NCBI RefSeq assembly: GCF_016405965.1
Contig: NZ_JAEFCD010000030.1
Location: 1-63,224 of the forward strand
Length of the DNA stretch: 63,224 nucleotides
DNA from: Alteromonas sp. IB21
GTDB lineage: Bacteria; Pseudomonadota; Gammaproteobacteria; Enterobacterales; Alteromonadaceae
Reading direction: 5' to 3'
In this document: in pieces, positions 8,098 through 19,000 of the stretch
How the letters are laid out: every line of letters starts with the position of its first letter
Position numbering within the stretch: position 1 is the first letter of the stretch
Position numbers and translations under genes: made by a program
Notes under the pieces: generated by a model
The model's database searches: none
Seen by the model: only the letters and a program-made list of their open reading frames with translations
What the model was told of the DNA's origin: nothing

Positions 8098-9696
8098 ATG
8101 ATACTTATCACATCTGGGGCTTACATAAGTCAGGAGTTTTCTTCAGAAATCGGTATTCTACCGCCCAGTTTTTTACCTTTATCCAATCGACGTCTGTTTG
8201 AACATCAAATAAAGCTCTGCTCAAGCTTAGGAGCAGATATCTACATCTCTGTTCCAGCCTCCTACAAAATAGAATCGGCAGATCTATTAAAAATCGAATC
8301 AAATGGCGCTCGCTTAATTAAAGTGCCTGATGATATTTCTTTAGGCGAATCCATCCTTTATTGTTGGAATGCAACGTGTAAAGCTTATGATAGTCTCACG
8401 ATTTTGCACGGAGACACGTTATTTTCTGAAATACCAGATATAGCGTCAAACTACATTAGTCTGCATAGGAACAGTGGCTACTATCAGCGTGCTAAAGTTG
8501 TTGAAAATGAAAAGTTTGCTGATGGTTTTGAAGATGTTTGGGCGTCAGATGATGATTTAGTCGTCTCAGGCTTTTTTTCTTTCCAAAGACCGCAGATATT
8601 GATGGAAGGAATTGATAAGTTTAATGGGAGCTTCCTTAATGCGTTGCAGCATTACAGTCAAAAAATAGGTTTGAGTCCTTTAACCATAGGTCGCTGGTAC
8701 GATTTCGGTCATTTGAATAGCTTCTTTCGCTCTAGAACTGAAATGACTACGCAACGCTCGTTCAACGAGATGACAATTACTCCACGTTTGGTCCACAAGA
8801 GTAGCGGGAACACCTTTAAAATAACTGCTGAAGTAAACTGGTTCGAGAGCTTGCCTTCCGAATTAACAGTTAATACTCCAAAGCTAATATCTAAAATTAG
8901 AGATGGAGACTCAGTAACAAGGTATAGCTTGGAATATCTCTACTTACTTCCTCTTAGTGATCTTTTTGTTTTTGGCAAAATTGGATTGGGTGCTTGGAAA
9001 CAAATATTCAAAGCTGCGGTTGAAATTTTAGAAAAATTCTCTAAGTTTTCTCCAGAGTCGGTATCGCCTGAGAAGCTAAACGGTTTATATTTGGAAAAAA
9101 CATTGAAACGTTTGACCGAATTTTCAGAGGAGACTGGTTTCAATATCCATGAGCCCTTGAATCTTTGCCCTGGCGGTTCCATGGTTTCTTTGACTGAAAT
9201 GGCGATAAACGCCAATACATATATCAATGAGCCAACTCAAGGGGATATAGGGCTAATACACGGTGATTTTTGTTTTAGTAACCTATTATATGATAGTCGT
9301 TCTCAATCTATTAAAATGATCGACCCGCGTGGCTTTGATGGGGATGGTAATCTCTCTATTTATGGCGATCGGCGATATGATTTTGCAAAGCTTTATCATT
9401 CAGCGGTAGGATTCTATGATTTAATTATAGCAGACCGTTTTGAACTTAAATATTCAAGTGATAAGAGTTTTTTTGAACTTGAACTGCACAACTCAGAAAG
9501 TCACTTTGAGCTTGAAAAACTGTTCAATGAGTTTGTTCTTAAAGGTTCGGGTTATTCAGAGAAAGAAATGATAGCTATTAATATACATCTTTTCTTATCG
9601 ATGTTACCCCTGCATTCCGATCGCCCTGCACATCAAAAAGCAATGATAGCGAATGCAGCGCGATTTTATGAGAAATTAATGTGCGCGGATAAATAA
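8098..9696 (+). CDS. Nucleotidyltransferase-like/APH-type kinase fusion protein
   Basis: A 532-residue two-domain protein. The N-terminal half (about 1-230) has the shape of a sugar-phosphate nucleotidyltransferase (LPLSNRRLFEHQI, ILHGDTLF, GRWYDFGHL), but the glycine-rich nucleotide loop is poorly conserved. The C-terminal half resembles aminoglycoside/choline kinases: catalytic loop IHGDFCFSNLLYD (His388-Asp390) and metal-binding IDPRGFDG (around Asp409). Together with the LicC-like gene that follows, this suggests synthesis of a phosphorylated or nucleotide-activated decoration for a surface glycan. The substrate is not deducible. No strong ribosome binding site is seen; the ATG at 8098 is the first start in a frame closed just upstream. 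Confidence 0.65.
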   Translation: MILITSGAYISQEFSSEIGILPPSFLPLSNRRLFEHQIKLCSSLGADIYISVPASYKIESADLLKIESNGARLIKVPDDISLGESILYCWNATCKAYDSLTILHGDTLFSEIPDIASNYISLHRNSGYYQRAKVVENEKFADGFEDVWASDDDLVVSGFFSFQRPQILMEGIDKFNGSFLNALQHYSQKIGLSPLTIGRWYDFGHLNSFFRSRTEMTTQRSFNEMTITPRLVHKSSGNTFKITAEVNWFESLPSELTVNTPKLISKIRDGDSVTRYSLEYLYLLPLSDLFVFGKIGLGAWKQIFKAAVEILEKFSKFSPESVSPEKLNGLYLEKTLKRLTEFSEETGFNIHEPLNLCPGGSMVSLTEMAINANTYINEPTQGDIGLIHGDFCFSNLLYDSRSQSIKMIDPRGFDGDGNLSIYGDRRYDFAKLYHSAVGFYDLIIADRFELKYSSDKSFFELELHNSESHFELEKLFNEFVLKGSGYSEKEMIAINIHLFLSMLPLHSDRPAHQKAMIANAARFYEKLMCADK

Positions 9697-9714
9697 AGGA
9701 AAATTGAATTAGAA

Positions 9715-10482
9715 ATGATTGTAATTCCTATGGCTGGACTTTCTAGTCGTTTTTCAAATGCCGGATTTAAACTTCCAAAGTACATGCTGGAAGCGCATGG
9801 GCTGACCCTTTTTGAGCATTCCGTTTTGAGCTTTAAGCATTTCTTCAAGTCTGAGAAGTTTTTATTTATCTGCTTAAATACTCATGAAACAGTAGAATTT
9901 ATACACGAAAAAGTAAATTTATTAGGTATATCTGATTACGAAATAGCCTGTTTAGAGATGCCAACCTCAGGGCAAGCGGAAACTGTATTTCTCGGACTGA
10001 AAAAGTCAGAAGTGGATTACAACGAAAGGATTTTTATTTTTAATATAGATACGTTTCGTCCAGGCTTTCAACTGCCTAAAAATTTCGACGTTGAGAAAGT
10101 AGATGGTTACCTAGAAACGTTTTTGGGTAGTGGTTCAAATTGGAGCAATGTTGTTCCTTCTTCACTCGAAAACTTTCGTGTAGCAATGACAGCTGAAAAA
10201 AAAGAACTATCAAAGTTTTGTTGCACGGGGCTTTACATGTGGAAAAATAGTCATTTGTACTTTAAGGCTTATCAAAAACTAAAAAATACCCCATTATCCG
10301 AACTTGATGGAAAGGAACACTATATTGCTCCAATGTACAATTACCTTATTCAGGCCGGAGGTAATGTGAGGTTTTCAGTGATAGATACTAGCCAAGTAAT
10401 TTTTTGTGGTGTACCAGATGAGTATAATGAATTTCTATTGAAAGATTATAGATACGAATCTAATTTGTCGAAAGAACGGTAA
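9715..10482 (+). CDS. LicC-like nucleotidyltransferase
   Basis: A 255-residue protein beginning IVIPMAGLSSRFSNAGF, the signature loop of sugar-phosphate or choline-phosphate nucleotidyltransferases, followed by KLPKYML (catalytic lysine region) and FIFNIDTFRPGF (metal-binding acidic motif). Capsule loci of many bacteria carry proteins of this kind, often annotated as capsular biosynthesis or glycosyltransferase-like proteins. It begins 18 bases after the kinase fusion gene, so the two are very likely cotranscribed and act in the same pathway. The activated compound is unknown. Confidence 0.7.
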   Translation: MIVIPMAGLSSRFSNAGFKLPKYMLEAHGLTLFEHSVLSFKHFFKSEKFLFICLNTHETVEFIHEKVNLLGISDYEIACLEMPTSGQAETVFLGLKKSEVDYNERIFIFNIDTFRPGFQLPKNFDVEKVDGYLETFLGSGSNWSNVVPSSLENFRVAMTAEKKELSKFCCTGLYMWKNSHLYFKAYQKLKNTPLSELDGKEHYIAPMYNYLIQAGGNVRFSVIDTSQVIFCGVPDEYNEFLLKDYRYESNLSKER

Positions 10483-10567
10483 CGTAAATACTATTTTAGT
10501 GCCAATTTGAGCACCTTTTTTGTCTAGCTAAGTCGATCATAAATATTTAATTAATAATGAGGTTTCC

Positions 10568-11602
10568 TTGAAAAAGCACGCAATTTTATTAGTTGGTGAA
10601 CTGCGGTTAGCAAAAGAAAATCAATCTACGCTGCAAATGATTTGTGAGGAATATGATGTTTTCGTTGTCACTGAGAGAAAGTTCTCTCCAAGCGTTGCTT
10701 ATCTTGGCTTTCCAAAAGAGGTTATATATGTAGACGACCTCTTCGATTTTGATAGTCACCACAAATTTTACGCTGAGGAACTGAACATACCCCACGCGTT
10801 ACAAATGCATAAAGCGTATATTGGCTATTTAAGATTAAAAGAAGTTGAGGAGAAAAGAGGGGTTCCATATAAAACAGTTTACAAAATAAGGTCTGACTGG
10901 GATGTTGATATCAGGTTTGATATTGATTTATTCAAACAGTCTGACACGGAAGATCGATTCATTTACATGCAGACAGATATGTTTTATGGCGGCGGAAGGA
11001 AGTTAGCAGAAATATGGGCTAGCTTCTATCTTTACATATTGCCATGTTACTTCGATCGTCTTGACCAATATTGGCCTTTTAAATGCCCTGACCTTAGTCA
11101 ATGCGATCTCGGCGCAGCGGGGCTAGCGCGTTCTCCTTTTCCCAAGGAGCTGGTTGGAAATCCAGCTAATAGAGCAGAATTAGAAAATGTGCTGAAGGAG
11201 TGTTGGGGCGAGATAGAAAATTATAAATCTCGAGATACGCTGTTTTTTCGACTTGTTGAATTAGACACAAAATTTCCATGTGAGTCAGCTTTCTTACATT
11301 TTATTTTAAGTAAAGGGCTAATGTTTAAGAGCCTTCGAAAACCTTGGATACCTTTGGATCCATTTAGGCTTTATGAGAATCTAGACTCAATTTGTTTTGA
11401 AATTCAAAATGGTAATTTTGCCAATGCGGCAAAGATGATATCTGAGCAGTCAGCTCCCTACAAACTAGATATACCACAATCGTTCATTATAAAACTGAAG
11501 AATCGCAAATACATTGAAAAGGAGAGTTATGAGGCACTGCTTCCTCATTTAATTCCATTATTGAATGCAGCGGGCTATCATACGAACTTGCTCAGAGATT
11601 AA
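10568..11602 (+). CDS. Unassigned polysaccharide-island protein, possible glycosyltransferase
   Basis: A 344-residue soluble protein that I do not recognise with certainty. It starts with a beta-strand-like ILLVGELR and contains YKIRSDWDVDIRFDIDLF, an acidic DxD-like segment reminiscent of glycosyltransferases that act on surface polysaccharide. There are no membrane segments or signal peptide. The start is a TTG at 10568, supported by GAGG at 10559-10562 with a 5-base spacer; no ATG is available nearby. It follows the LicC-like gene on the same strand after 85 bases and its base composition is as AT-rich as those neighbours. Confidence 0.5.
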   Translation: MKKHAILLVGELRLAKENQSTLQMICEEYDVFVVTERKFSPSVAYLGFPKEVIYVDDLFDFDSHHKFYAEELNIPHALQMHKAYIGYLRLKEVEEKRGVPYKTVYKIRSDWDVDIRFDIDLFKQSDTEDRFIYMQTDMFYGGGRKLAEIWASFYLYILPCYFDRLDQYWPFKCPDLSQCDLGAAGLARSPFPKELVGNPANRAELENVLKECWGEIENYKSRDTLFFRLVELDTKFPCESAFLHFILSKGLMFKSLRKPWIPLDPFRLYENLDSICFEIQNGNFANAAKMISEQSAPYKLDIPQSFIIKLKNRKYIEKESYEALLPHLIPLLNAAGYHTNLLRD

Positions 11603-11672
11603 AATTCGAGGATAAATTGCCTTCTTGCATTGAAGCACATGGCCCCCACCAATCTGTGTTTTTAGCTAAAAT

Positions 11673-12638
11673 TCACTTAAATTCAAACTGCTCAATTAAA
11701 GCTTTTACCTGCTCTTCAAAGACTGATTGTTTGTGCTGTAGTACTCTACTTTGAAAAAGTAAAAAACGCTTGTTCTGATAACTTAATGTTTGTTTTATCC
11801 AGACAGATTCGCCTTTTCTATTCTTTGTATAGGCGCTGGTTGTAAGCGCGGGAATACCGTCTAATTTACTCGCACTATTGGTAAGTATTTCGATGTTTTC
11901 TGGTGGATGGCCCTTTGTTATAAGGTTTATTGCCAGCTCGTCAATGGATGTCGCATCTGTTGTACCATGGCTAATTACCACAATGCCCTTATCTGACGAA
12001 CTTTCTTCGGCGTTATCTTCTAATGACTGCAATACAATGGAGTTTGCAAATCGTTTCGTTATTTTAAAGCCAGGTGTGGCATTTAGTTTGAAAGGAAGCC
12101 CCGTAAAGATGCGCAAATTTTCATCGGTGTTTACATTCAAGGTTATCATTGAATCGAAAATAGCCTGGCGGTGAACTTTGTTTGCACTTTCAGGGTAGCT
12201 TGCTTCCACAACTACTGACGAGAGATTATCACCACAAACAAGTAATTGTTTGTCAAAGATCGTGCCTGCTATGGCTTGCTTTAACACTGTTAATTTACAC
12301 ACAGCGCTAGCCACTTCAACGTCTTTTTGCTCTACCCATTGAAGCTTGTTTTCAGCCATGTTCTCTTTTGTTATTCGGGTTGTGTAGGTTTTGTATGGCA
12401 CCTCAACTTCATACACTTTAATTCTCGAAAAGCTTTCTGGCTGGGCAAAGCCGTAATGCTCTGGTGTAAGTGTGAACCCAGCAGGAGGAATTAAACTTAC
12501 CTGCAGCCCATCATTTAAAATAAAGCGCTGAGGCTGGTCAGTTTCAACTTGAGGAGCATTACTTTCCAGATTGCGGGTTGATGAACACGCAGTTAAACAC
12601 ACTAAAAGGCTTGTAAAAAAAAGGTTTTTTAACTGCAT
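11673..12638 (-). CDS. Predicted lipoprotein of unknown function
   Basis: A 321-residue exported protein beginning MQLKNLFFTSLLVCLTACSS, a textbook lipoprotein signal with lipobox LTAC, so it should be lipid-anchored in an envelope membrane. The frame opens earlier (12737) but the ATG at 12638 starts the signal peptide and has GGAAAG about 10 bases upstream. The mature part has no motif I can name. It is transcribed toward the unassigned gene at 10568-11602, and its upstream region is shared divergently with the giant protein gene. Confidence 0.7.
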   Translation of the reverse strand: MQLKNLFFTSLLVCLTACSSTRNLESNAPQVETDQPQRFILNDGLQVSLIPPAGFTLTPEHYGFAQPESFSRIKVYEVEVPYKTYTTRITKENMAENKLQWVEQKDVEVASAVCKLTVLKQAIAGTIFDKQLLVCGDNLSSVVVEASYPESANKVHRQAIFDSMITLNVNTDENLRIFTGLPFKLNATPGFKITKRFANSIVLQSLEDNAEESSSDKGIVVISHGTTDATSIDELAINLITKGHPPENIEILTNSASKLDGIPALTTSAYTKNRKGESVWIKQTLSYQNKRFLLFQSRVLQHKQSVFEEQVKALIEQFEFK

Positions 12639-13067
12639 GGATATCGCTTTCCGCTTATGCTCACCGCAAGAAGTGAATCGTTGTTCTATTGAATCTAACA
12701 ACACAGCAGTTTTTGCGCAATGCAAAACATTGTTCAATCTTAAAGGGGCCTAGACTCTATTGCTGTAATTATTAGTAACATGCTAAATGGCATAGCCTTC
12801 TAATCATTTAGTCTAAATCTTTTTTAAATTGACTAATAAGTGAGCGTTGTTCTTGTAAGTCGTTAATAAGCAGACTACTCTAAATCAAAATGAAAATAAA
12901 TTAACGCGTCGTTCAATATCTACAGCTTACTAATGGTCAGAAAAACAGCTAGTTCTTAATCACACTATGACTCTAAGTCCATGGTCTAGTTTGCTCACCA
13001 AGGTATACAAAATTAAAACATATTGATTCTGTGCGTTAATAGCCCACTTTTAAAAATGGAATTCAAC
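12639..13067. other. Divergent intergenic region, lipoprotein/giant protein
   Basis: About 430 bases between the two divergent genes. No gene, hairpin or convincing promoter pair is seen. It must contain regulatory signals for the 12-kb gene. GGA at 13058-13060, 7 bases before the ATG at 13068, is a reasonable ribosome binding site for that start. Confidence 0.5.
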
Positions 13068-16000
13068 ATGATGCAGGTTGTTTCACGCCGATTCTCTAGG
13101 TTGGGTAATCATTACCTGTGTGCTTTTTTTACAGTGGCTTTATTCTTTGCCTGTGGAGGGAAAGTTTACGCGGGTACACCCACGTTTTCTTCTTCTTTTT
13201 CTCCATCAACCATAGCGCCTAATGCTACATCAACGCTTACTTACATTATTGATAACGCTTCGAACGATACACCCGTCAGCAGTGTAAACTTTTCAAATAA
13301 TTTGCCGGCAAACGTAATATTAGCCTCTGTAGTTAATGCGTCAGACAGCTGCGGTGGTGTATTAACTGCTGCGGGGGGAGGGAGTAGCATAAGCTATACG
13401 CTTGACCGCTTGGGAATAGGCACCGTTTGTGAAATTTCAGTTGATGTAACCAGCACAGTCGCCGGAACATATGTCAATACGACGGGAGATTTAACAAGCT
13501 CTGGCGGGAATAGTGGTTCAACCAGCAGTAATTTAACGGTAGAAAGCCCTGAAGTTGCATTCTCTGTAAGCTTAACACCTACTTCAATTTTATCTCGTGG
13601 CTTAAGTCGAGTTAGCTTTGAAATCGATAATACCGCTAATGCATCAAATATCTTCGCTACTACTTTCAGAACAACCTTGCCAACAGGGGTTGTTGTATCT
13701 TCACAGCCTAATTCAGCCTCAGACTGTGGAGGGGTGTTAGATGTATCGGGAAGCACGATAAACGCTTCCAATATAAGTGTTGTAGCTGGTGCGTCTTGTA
13801 CTATCTCCGTCGATATTACATCAGAGAATGTTGGGACCTATAGCATAAGCCCCAGCGACCTGACGTACTACAAGCAAGGAACTTTTGTTCCTAATACAGC
13901 GAGTGCTGGAAGTGCAGCACTAATTGTTGAGCCTACTTTTCTAAATGCGACGTTTCCTGCATCCGCTTTACCTGGCACTCCCGTGGCCTTTACACTTACA
14001 CTGCTAAATAGCAATAGAAACCAAACCATAACAGACCTCAATTTCACCAGTGATTTAAATGCTACCTTGAGCGGACTGGCTGTCTCACAACTTCCCGGAG
14101 ATGGTTTTTGTGGAGCAGGCTCTACAGCTACTGGTTCTTCTACACTTTCTATTGCAGGCGTTAGCTTGGCATCTGGTGAAAGCTGTACTTTTGAAGTGTC
14201 GGTATTAATTCCTGCAAATGCAGCTGCGGGTTCTTATGCTAATACTACAAGTGTTATTTCTTACAACTTAGATGGCTCGCCGACAACCAGCCCTGCGGTC
14301 ACAAGTACGCTGAATATTTATAACGCCCCAACGGTCGCTATGGAGTTTCTAGATGATACAGTAACCTTGGGCAGTGACGTAACCACGCGCTTTACAGTTA
14401 CAAATACCGATACGGTAAATAACTTGAGTGCCGGAAGTCTTCAACTGGAACATAGTGCATTTGTTTCAGGAACGGTTATTAAAACCTTACCTGCAGCTAA
14501 CTCTTGTGGCAGTGGCTCTACATTTACACAAATTTTTGTAAATGATGCGTTCGCGTTTGCTATGAGTGGGGCGTCGCTTGCCGCTGGTGCCAGCTGTACT
14601 TTTGATGTGGTGTTTACCCTGCCATCAAGTGGAGCACCAGGAGAGTATGTTTTTACTTCTAACGCTGTTAGCGGCACAGTGGATGGACAGCAACTATTTG
14701 GAAATTCAGCTTCAGATACGCTTACGCTTAATACAGCCCCCGCTCTTAGTATTGCATTGTCCTCATCTTCTGTTTTACCCGATGATAATGTGACGGCTAC
14801 CTTTACGCTAAATTATGGAAACAACGCTGCTGCTGATGTTACAGCCGTTGGCTTTACCGCAGATTTAAATGGTGCTCTGGCTGGGCTGGTTTCAGAAAGC
14901 CTACCTCAAAACGATATATGTGGTACTGGCTCCAGTCTATCTGGTACTTCTACTGTTACGTTTGCAGGTGGTACCTTAGCACCTGGCGACTCATGCAGTT
15001 TTTCAGTTTCCCTGAAAGTTCCGAGTTCAGCCCCAAGTGGAACCGTAACTTTAACTTCCAGCGGTGTTAGCGGTACTGTAAGCAGTAACGCTGTTGTAAA
15101 TGCAGCGGTTAGCCAAGACCTGTTAATTTCTGGTTTAACAGCCACAAAAATATTCTTAACCGATCCTGTGTTACCAGGAAGTACGTCTACTTTACGATAC
15201 ACCCTGTCGAATTCTGCGAGTGCAGGTGCTGCATCATCTATCTCGTTTACCGACAATTTAAGCTCAGTGATTTCAGGCCTTCAATCATCAGGCCCCTTAC
15301 CAGTTAATCCTTGTGGTGTAAGCTCTTCAATTTCAGGCACCAGTTTCTTAATATTTACTGGTGGTGAGTTACAGCCGGCTGAATCTTGTACTTTTGACAT
15401 TCTAGTAACCGTGCCCGCAGGCGCATCAGTAGGCACTTATAACTCAGTAAGTTCCGATGTTAGTGCTACCGTCGATTCCGCAAATACAACTGCTGGCAAT
15501 ATGAGTACAACGCTCACTGTTGAGACGCTAACGGTAAATTTAAGCACTACCGCAAGTAATCCTACCTCATTAAACCCCATCCCCGTTGATGTTTTCTTTA
15601 GTCGGGATGTGGTTGGCTTAGAAGAGTCAGATTTTGTGATTTCTAACGGCAGTGCGTCTAACTTACAAGGAAGCGGTAGTTCGTATTCTGTCGATATAAC
15701 ACCTAGTGCAGATGGCGATGTAACTGTTAACTTGCCCGCTAATTCAGTAGACGACGCTATAGATGGCACCGTTAAGAACCCTGCGGCCAGCGCTCTAACG
15801 TTAACTTATGAATCAACGCCAACAATAGCCGATCCTAGCATTGTTATCTCATCCCCTAGTGCAACAGAAACTGCAACGGCCTCGGTAACCTACACGGTAA
15901 CTTATTCCAATGTAACTCAGGTTAATTTAACGGCATCAGCCATTACATTAAATAAAACCGGTACTGCAGATGCCACAATATCTGTAGACGATGGCGATAC

Positions 16001-19000
16001 CACAGCTGCTACTGTTACTCTCTCAAATATTACGGGTGATGGAACATTAGGCATCAGTATTGGTGAAAATACAGCAAGAAACGTTACTAAGCTTGCTGGT
16101 AGCGTTGGTCCTTCCAATACGTTCTCTGTTGATAATACACAGCCCACAGTCGCTATTACTTCGTCGCTTACAGGTAGCGTATTTAATGACAGTAGTTTTA
16201 CCGCCACGTTCACGTTTAGTGAAGATGTAACGGGTTTTACAGAACAAGATATAGATGCGGGCAACGCAAACGTTAGTAACTTTAATGCGCTTAACACTAC
16301 AGAGTACACCGCTACAATTACACCCGTTACCGACGGTGCCGTAACTATAGACATAGCAGGTGGTGCTGCTGTTGATAGCGTAAATAACGGTAATATTGGC
16401 TCAGCGCAGTTTGCAGCGACTTACGATGCTACCAACCCAACGGTTGCTATTTCCTCAAGTATTTCGGGAAGTGCAACAAACAATATTTTTACTGCTACTT
16501 TCACGTTTAGTGAAGATGTTGCAGGGTTTGTGGAATCTGATATTAGTGCGTCTAATGCCTCAGTAAGCAGCTTCAATGCGGTTAGTAATTCTGTGTACTC
16601 TGCTGTGATTACTCCGAGTGTTGATGGAGCGGTAACAATAAATATAAATAACAGTGTGGCGCAAGATACAGCAGGGAATAACAACACAGCCGCAACACCA
16701 TTTGTTACTACGTTTGACACAAGCTCGCCGTCAGTGGTTATAAGCTCCAGCTTATCCGGTGCCATCACCAATAATGCATTTACGGCCACCTTTACGTTTA
16801 GCGAGGATGTATCAGGTTTCACGGTTGGCGATATTGTTACAAGCAATGCTAGTGTCAGTAATTTCAATGCAACCAGTGCCGCAGTTTACACAGCGACTAT
16901 CACGCCAACGAGCGATGGCACCGTCACGGTTGATGTAGCAGCAAACGTAGCACAAGATACTGCGGGCAATAACAGCACCGCGGCAGATCAGCTAACTACT
17001 ACATTCGATAGCACATCGCCATCGGTGGTAATTAGCTCAAACCTTACCGGTACCAATACGAACGCAGCGTTTACGGCTACCTTCACGTTTAGTGAGGATG
17101 TGTCAGGTTTCACGGCGGGTGATATTGCTACAAGCAATGCGAATGTTAGTAACTTCTCAGCCAATAGTGCCTCGGTTTATACGGCTACTATCACGCCGAC
17201 TAGCGATGGCACCGTCTCGGTTGATGTACCAGCAAACGTAGCCCAAGATACCGCGGCCAACAACAACACGGCTGCATTACAACTCACCACTAACTTCGAT
17301 GGCACTGCGCCATCGGTGGTAATTAGCTCAAACCTTACTGGCGCTAATACGAACGCAGCATTTACGGCCACCTTCACGTTTAGCGAGGATGTATCGGGTT
17401 TTGCGGCGGGTGATATTGCTACAAGCAATGCGAATGTCAGTAACTTCAATGCAACCAGTGCCGCAGTTTACACAGCGACTATCACGCCAACGAGCGATGG
17501 CACCGTCACTGTTGATGTACCAGCCAGTGCAGCACAAGATACCGCGGCCAATAACAATACGGCTGCATTACAATTTACCACGAACTTCGATGGCACTGCG
17601 CCATCGGTGGCGATTACGTCAAACCTTACCGGTACCAATACGAACGCAGCGTTTACGGCTACCTTTACCTTTAGTGAGGATGTATCGGGTTTCACGGCGG
17701 GCGATATTGCTACAAGCAATGCCAGTGTCAGTAATTTCAATGCAACCAGTGCCGCAGTTTACACAGCGACTATTACGCCAACGAGCGATGGCACCGTCAC
17801 GGTTGATGTACCAGCCAATGCAGCACAAGATGTAGCCGGTAACAACAACACCGTGGCAAATCAGCTAGCTACTACATTCGATGGCACTGCGCCATCGGTG
17901 GTAATTAGCTCAAACCTTACCGGTACCAATACGAACGCAGCGTTTACAGCAACCTTTACGTTTAGTGAGGATGTATCGGGTTTCACGGCGGGTGATATTG
18001 CTACAAGCAATGCGAGTGTTAATAACTTCTCAGCCAATAGTGCCTCGGTTTATACGGCTACCATCACGCCGACGAGCGATGGCACCGTTACGGTTGATGT
18101 GCCAGCCAATGCAGCACAAGATGCAGCGGGTAATAACAGCGCCGTGGCAAATCAGCTAACTACTACATTCGATGGTACTGCGCCATCGGTGGTAATTAGC
18201 TCAAACCTTACCGGTACCAATACGAACGCAGCGTTTACGGCCACCTTTACGTTTAGCGAGGATGTATCAGGTTTCACGGCGGGCAATATTGCGGTAAGCA
18301 ATGCCAATGTTAGTAACTTCTCAGCTACTAGTGCATCGGTTTATACCGCTACTATTACGCCAAGTAGTGATGGTACCGTCACGGTTGATGTGCCCGCTAA
18401 CGCAGCACAAGATACTGCAGGTAATAACAGCACAGCGGCGGCGCAGTTAAGTGCCTCATTCGATAGTACAGCGCCGTCGGTGGCGATTACATCTAACTTA
18501 TCAGGCGCCACTACCAATGGTGCATTTACGGCTACCTTTACGTTTAGTGAAGATGTCACCGGCTTTACGGCTGCCGATGTAGCAACAAATAACGCCAATG
18601 TCAGTAACTTCTCAGCCAATAGCGCATCGGTTTACACAGCAACGATTACGCCAACGAGTGATGGTACAGTCACGGTTGATGTACCCGCTAACGCAGCACA
18701 AGATGCAGCAGGTAATAACAGCACCGCCGCAACGCAGTTTAGCACCTCATTTGATGGCACAGCGCCATCAGTCACCATCACATCAAACTTATCAGGTGCT
18801 ACTACCAATGGTGCCTTTACCGCTACTTTCAGCTTTAGTGAGGACGTAACGGGCTTTACTGCAGCAAGTATTGCAGCCACCAATGCAGGTGTGAGTAATT
18901 TTACGGCTAGCAGTGCATCGGTTTACACCGCTACTATTACGCCAAGTAGTGATGGAACAGTTACGGTTAATGTACCCGCTAACGTGGCACAGGATGCCGC

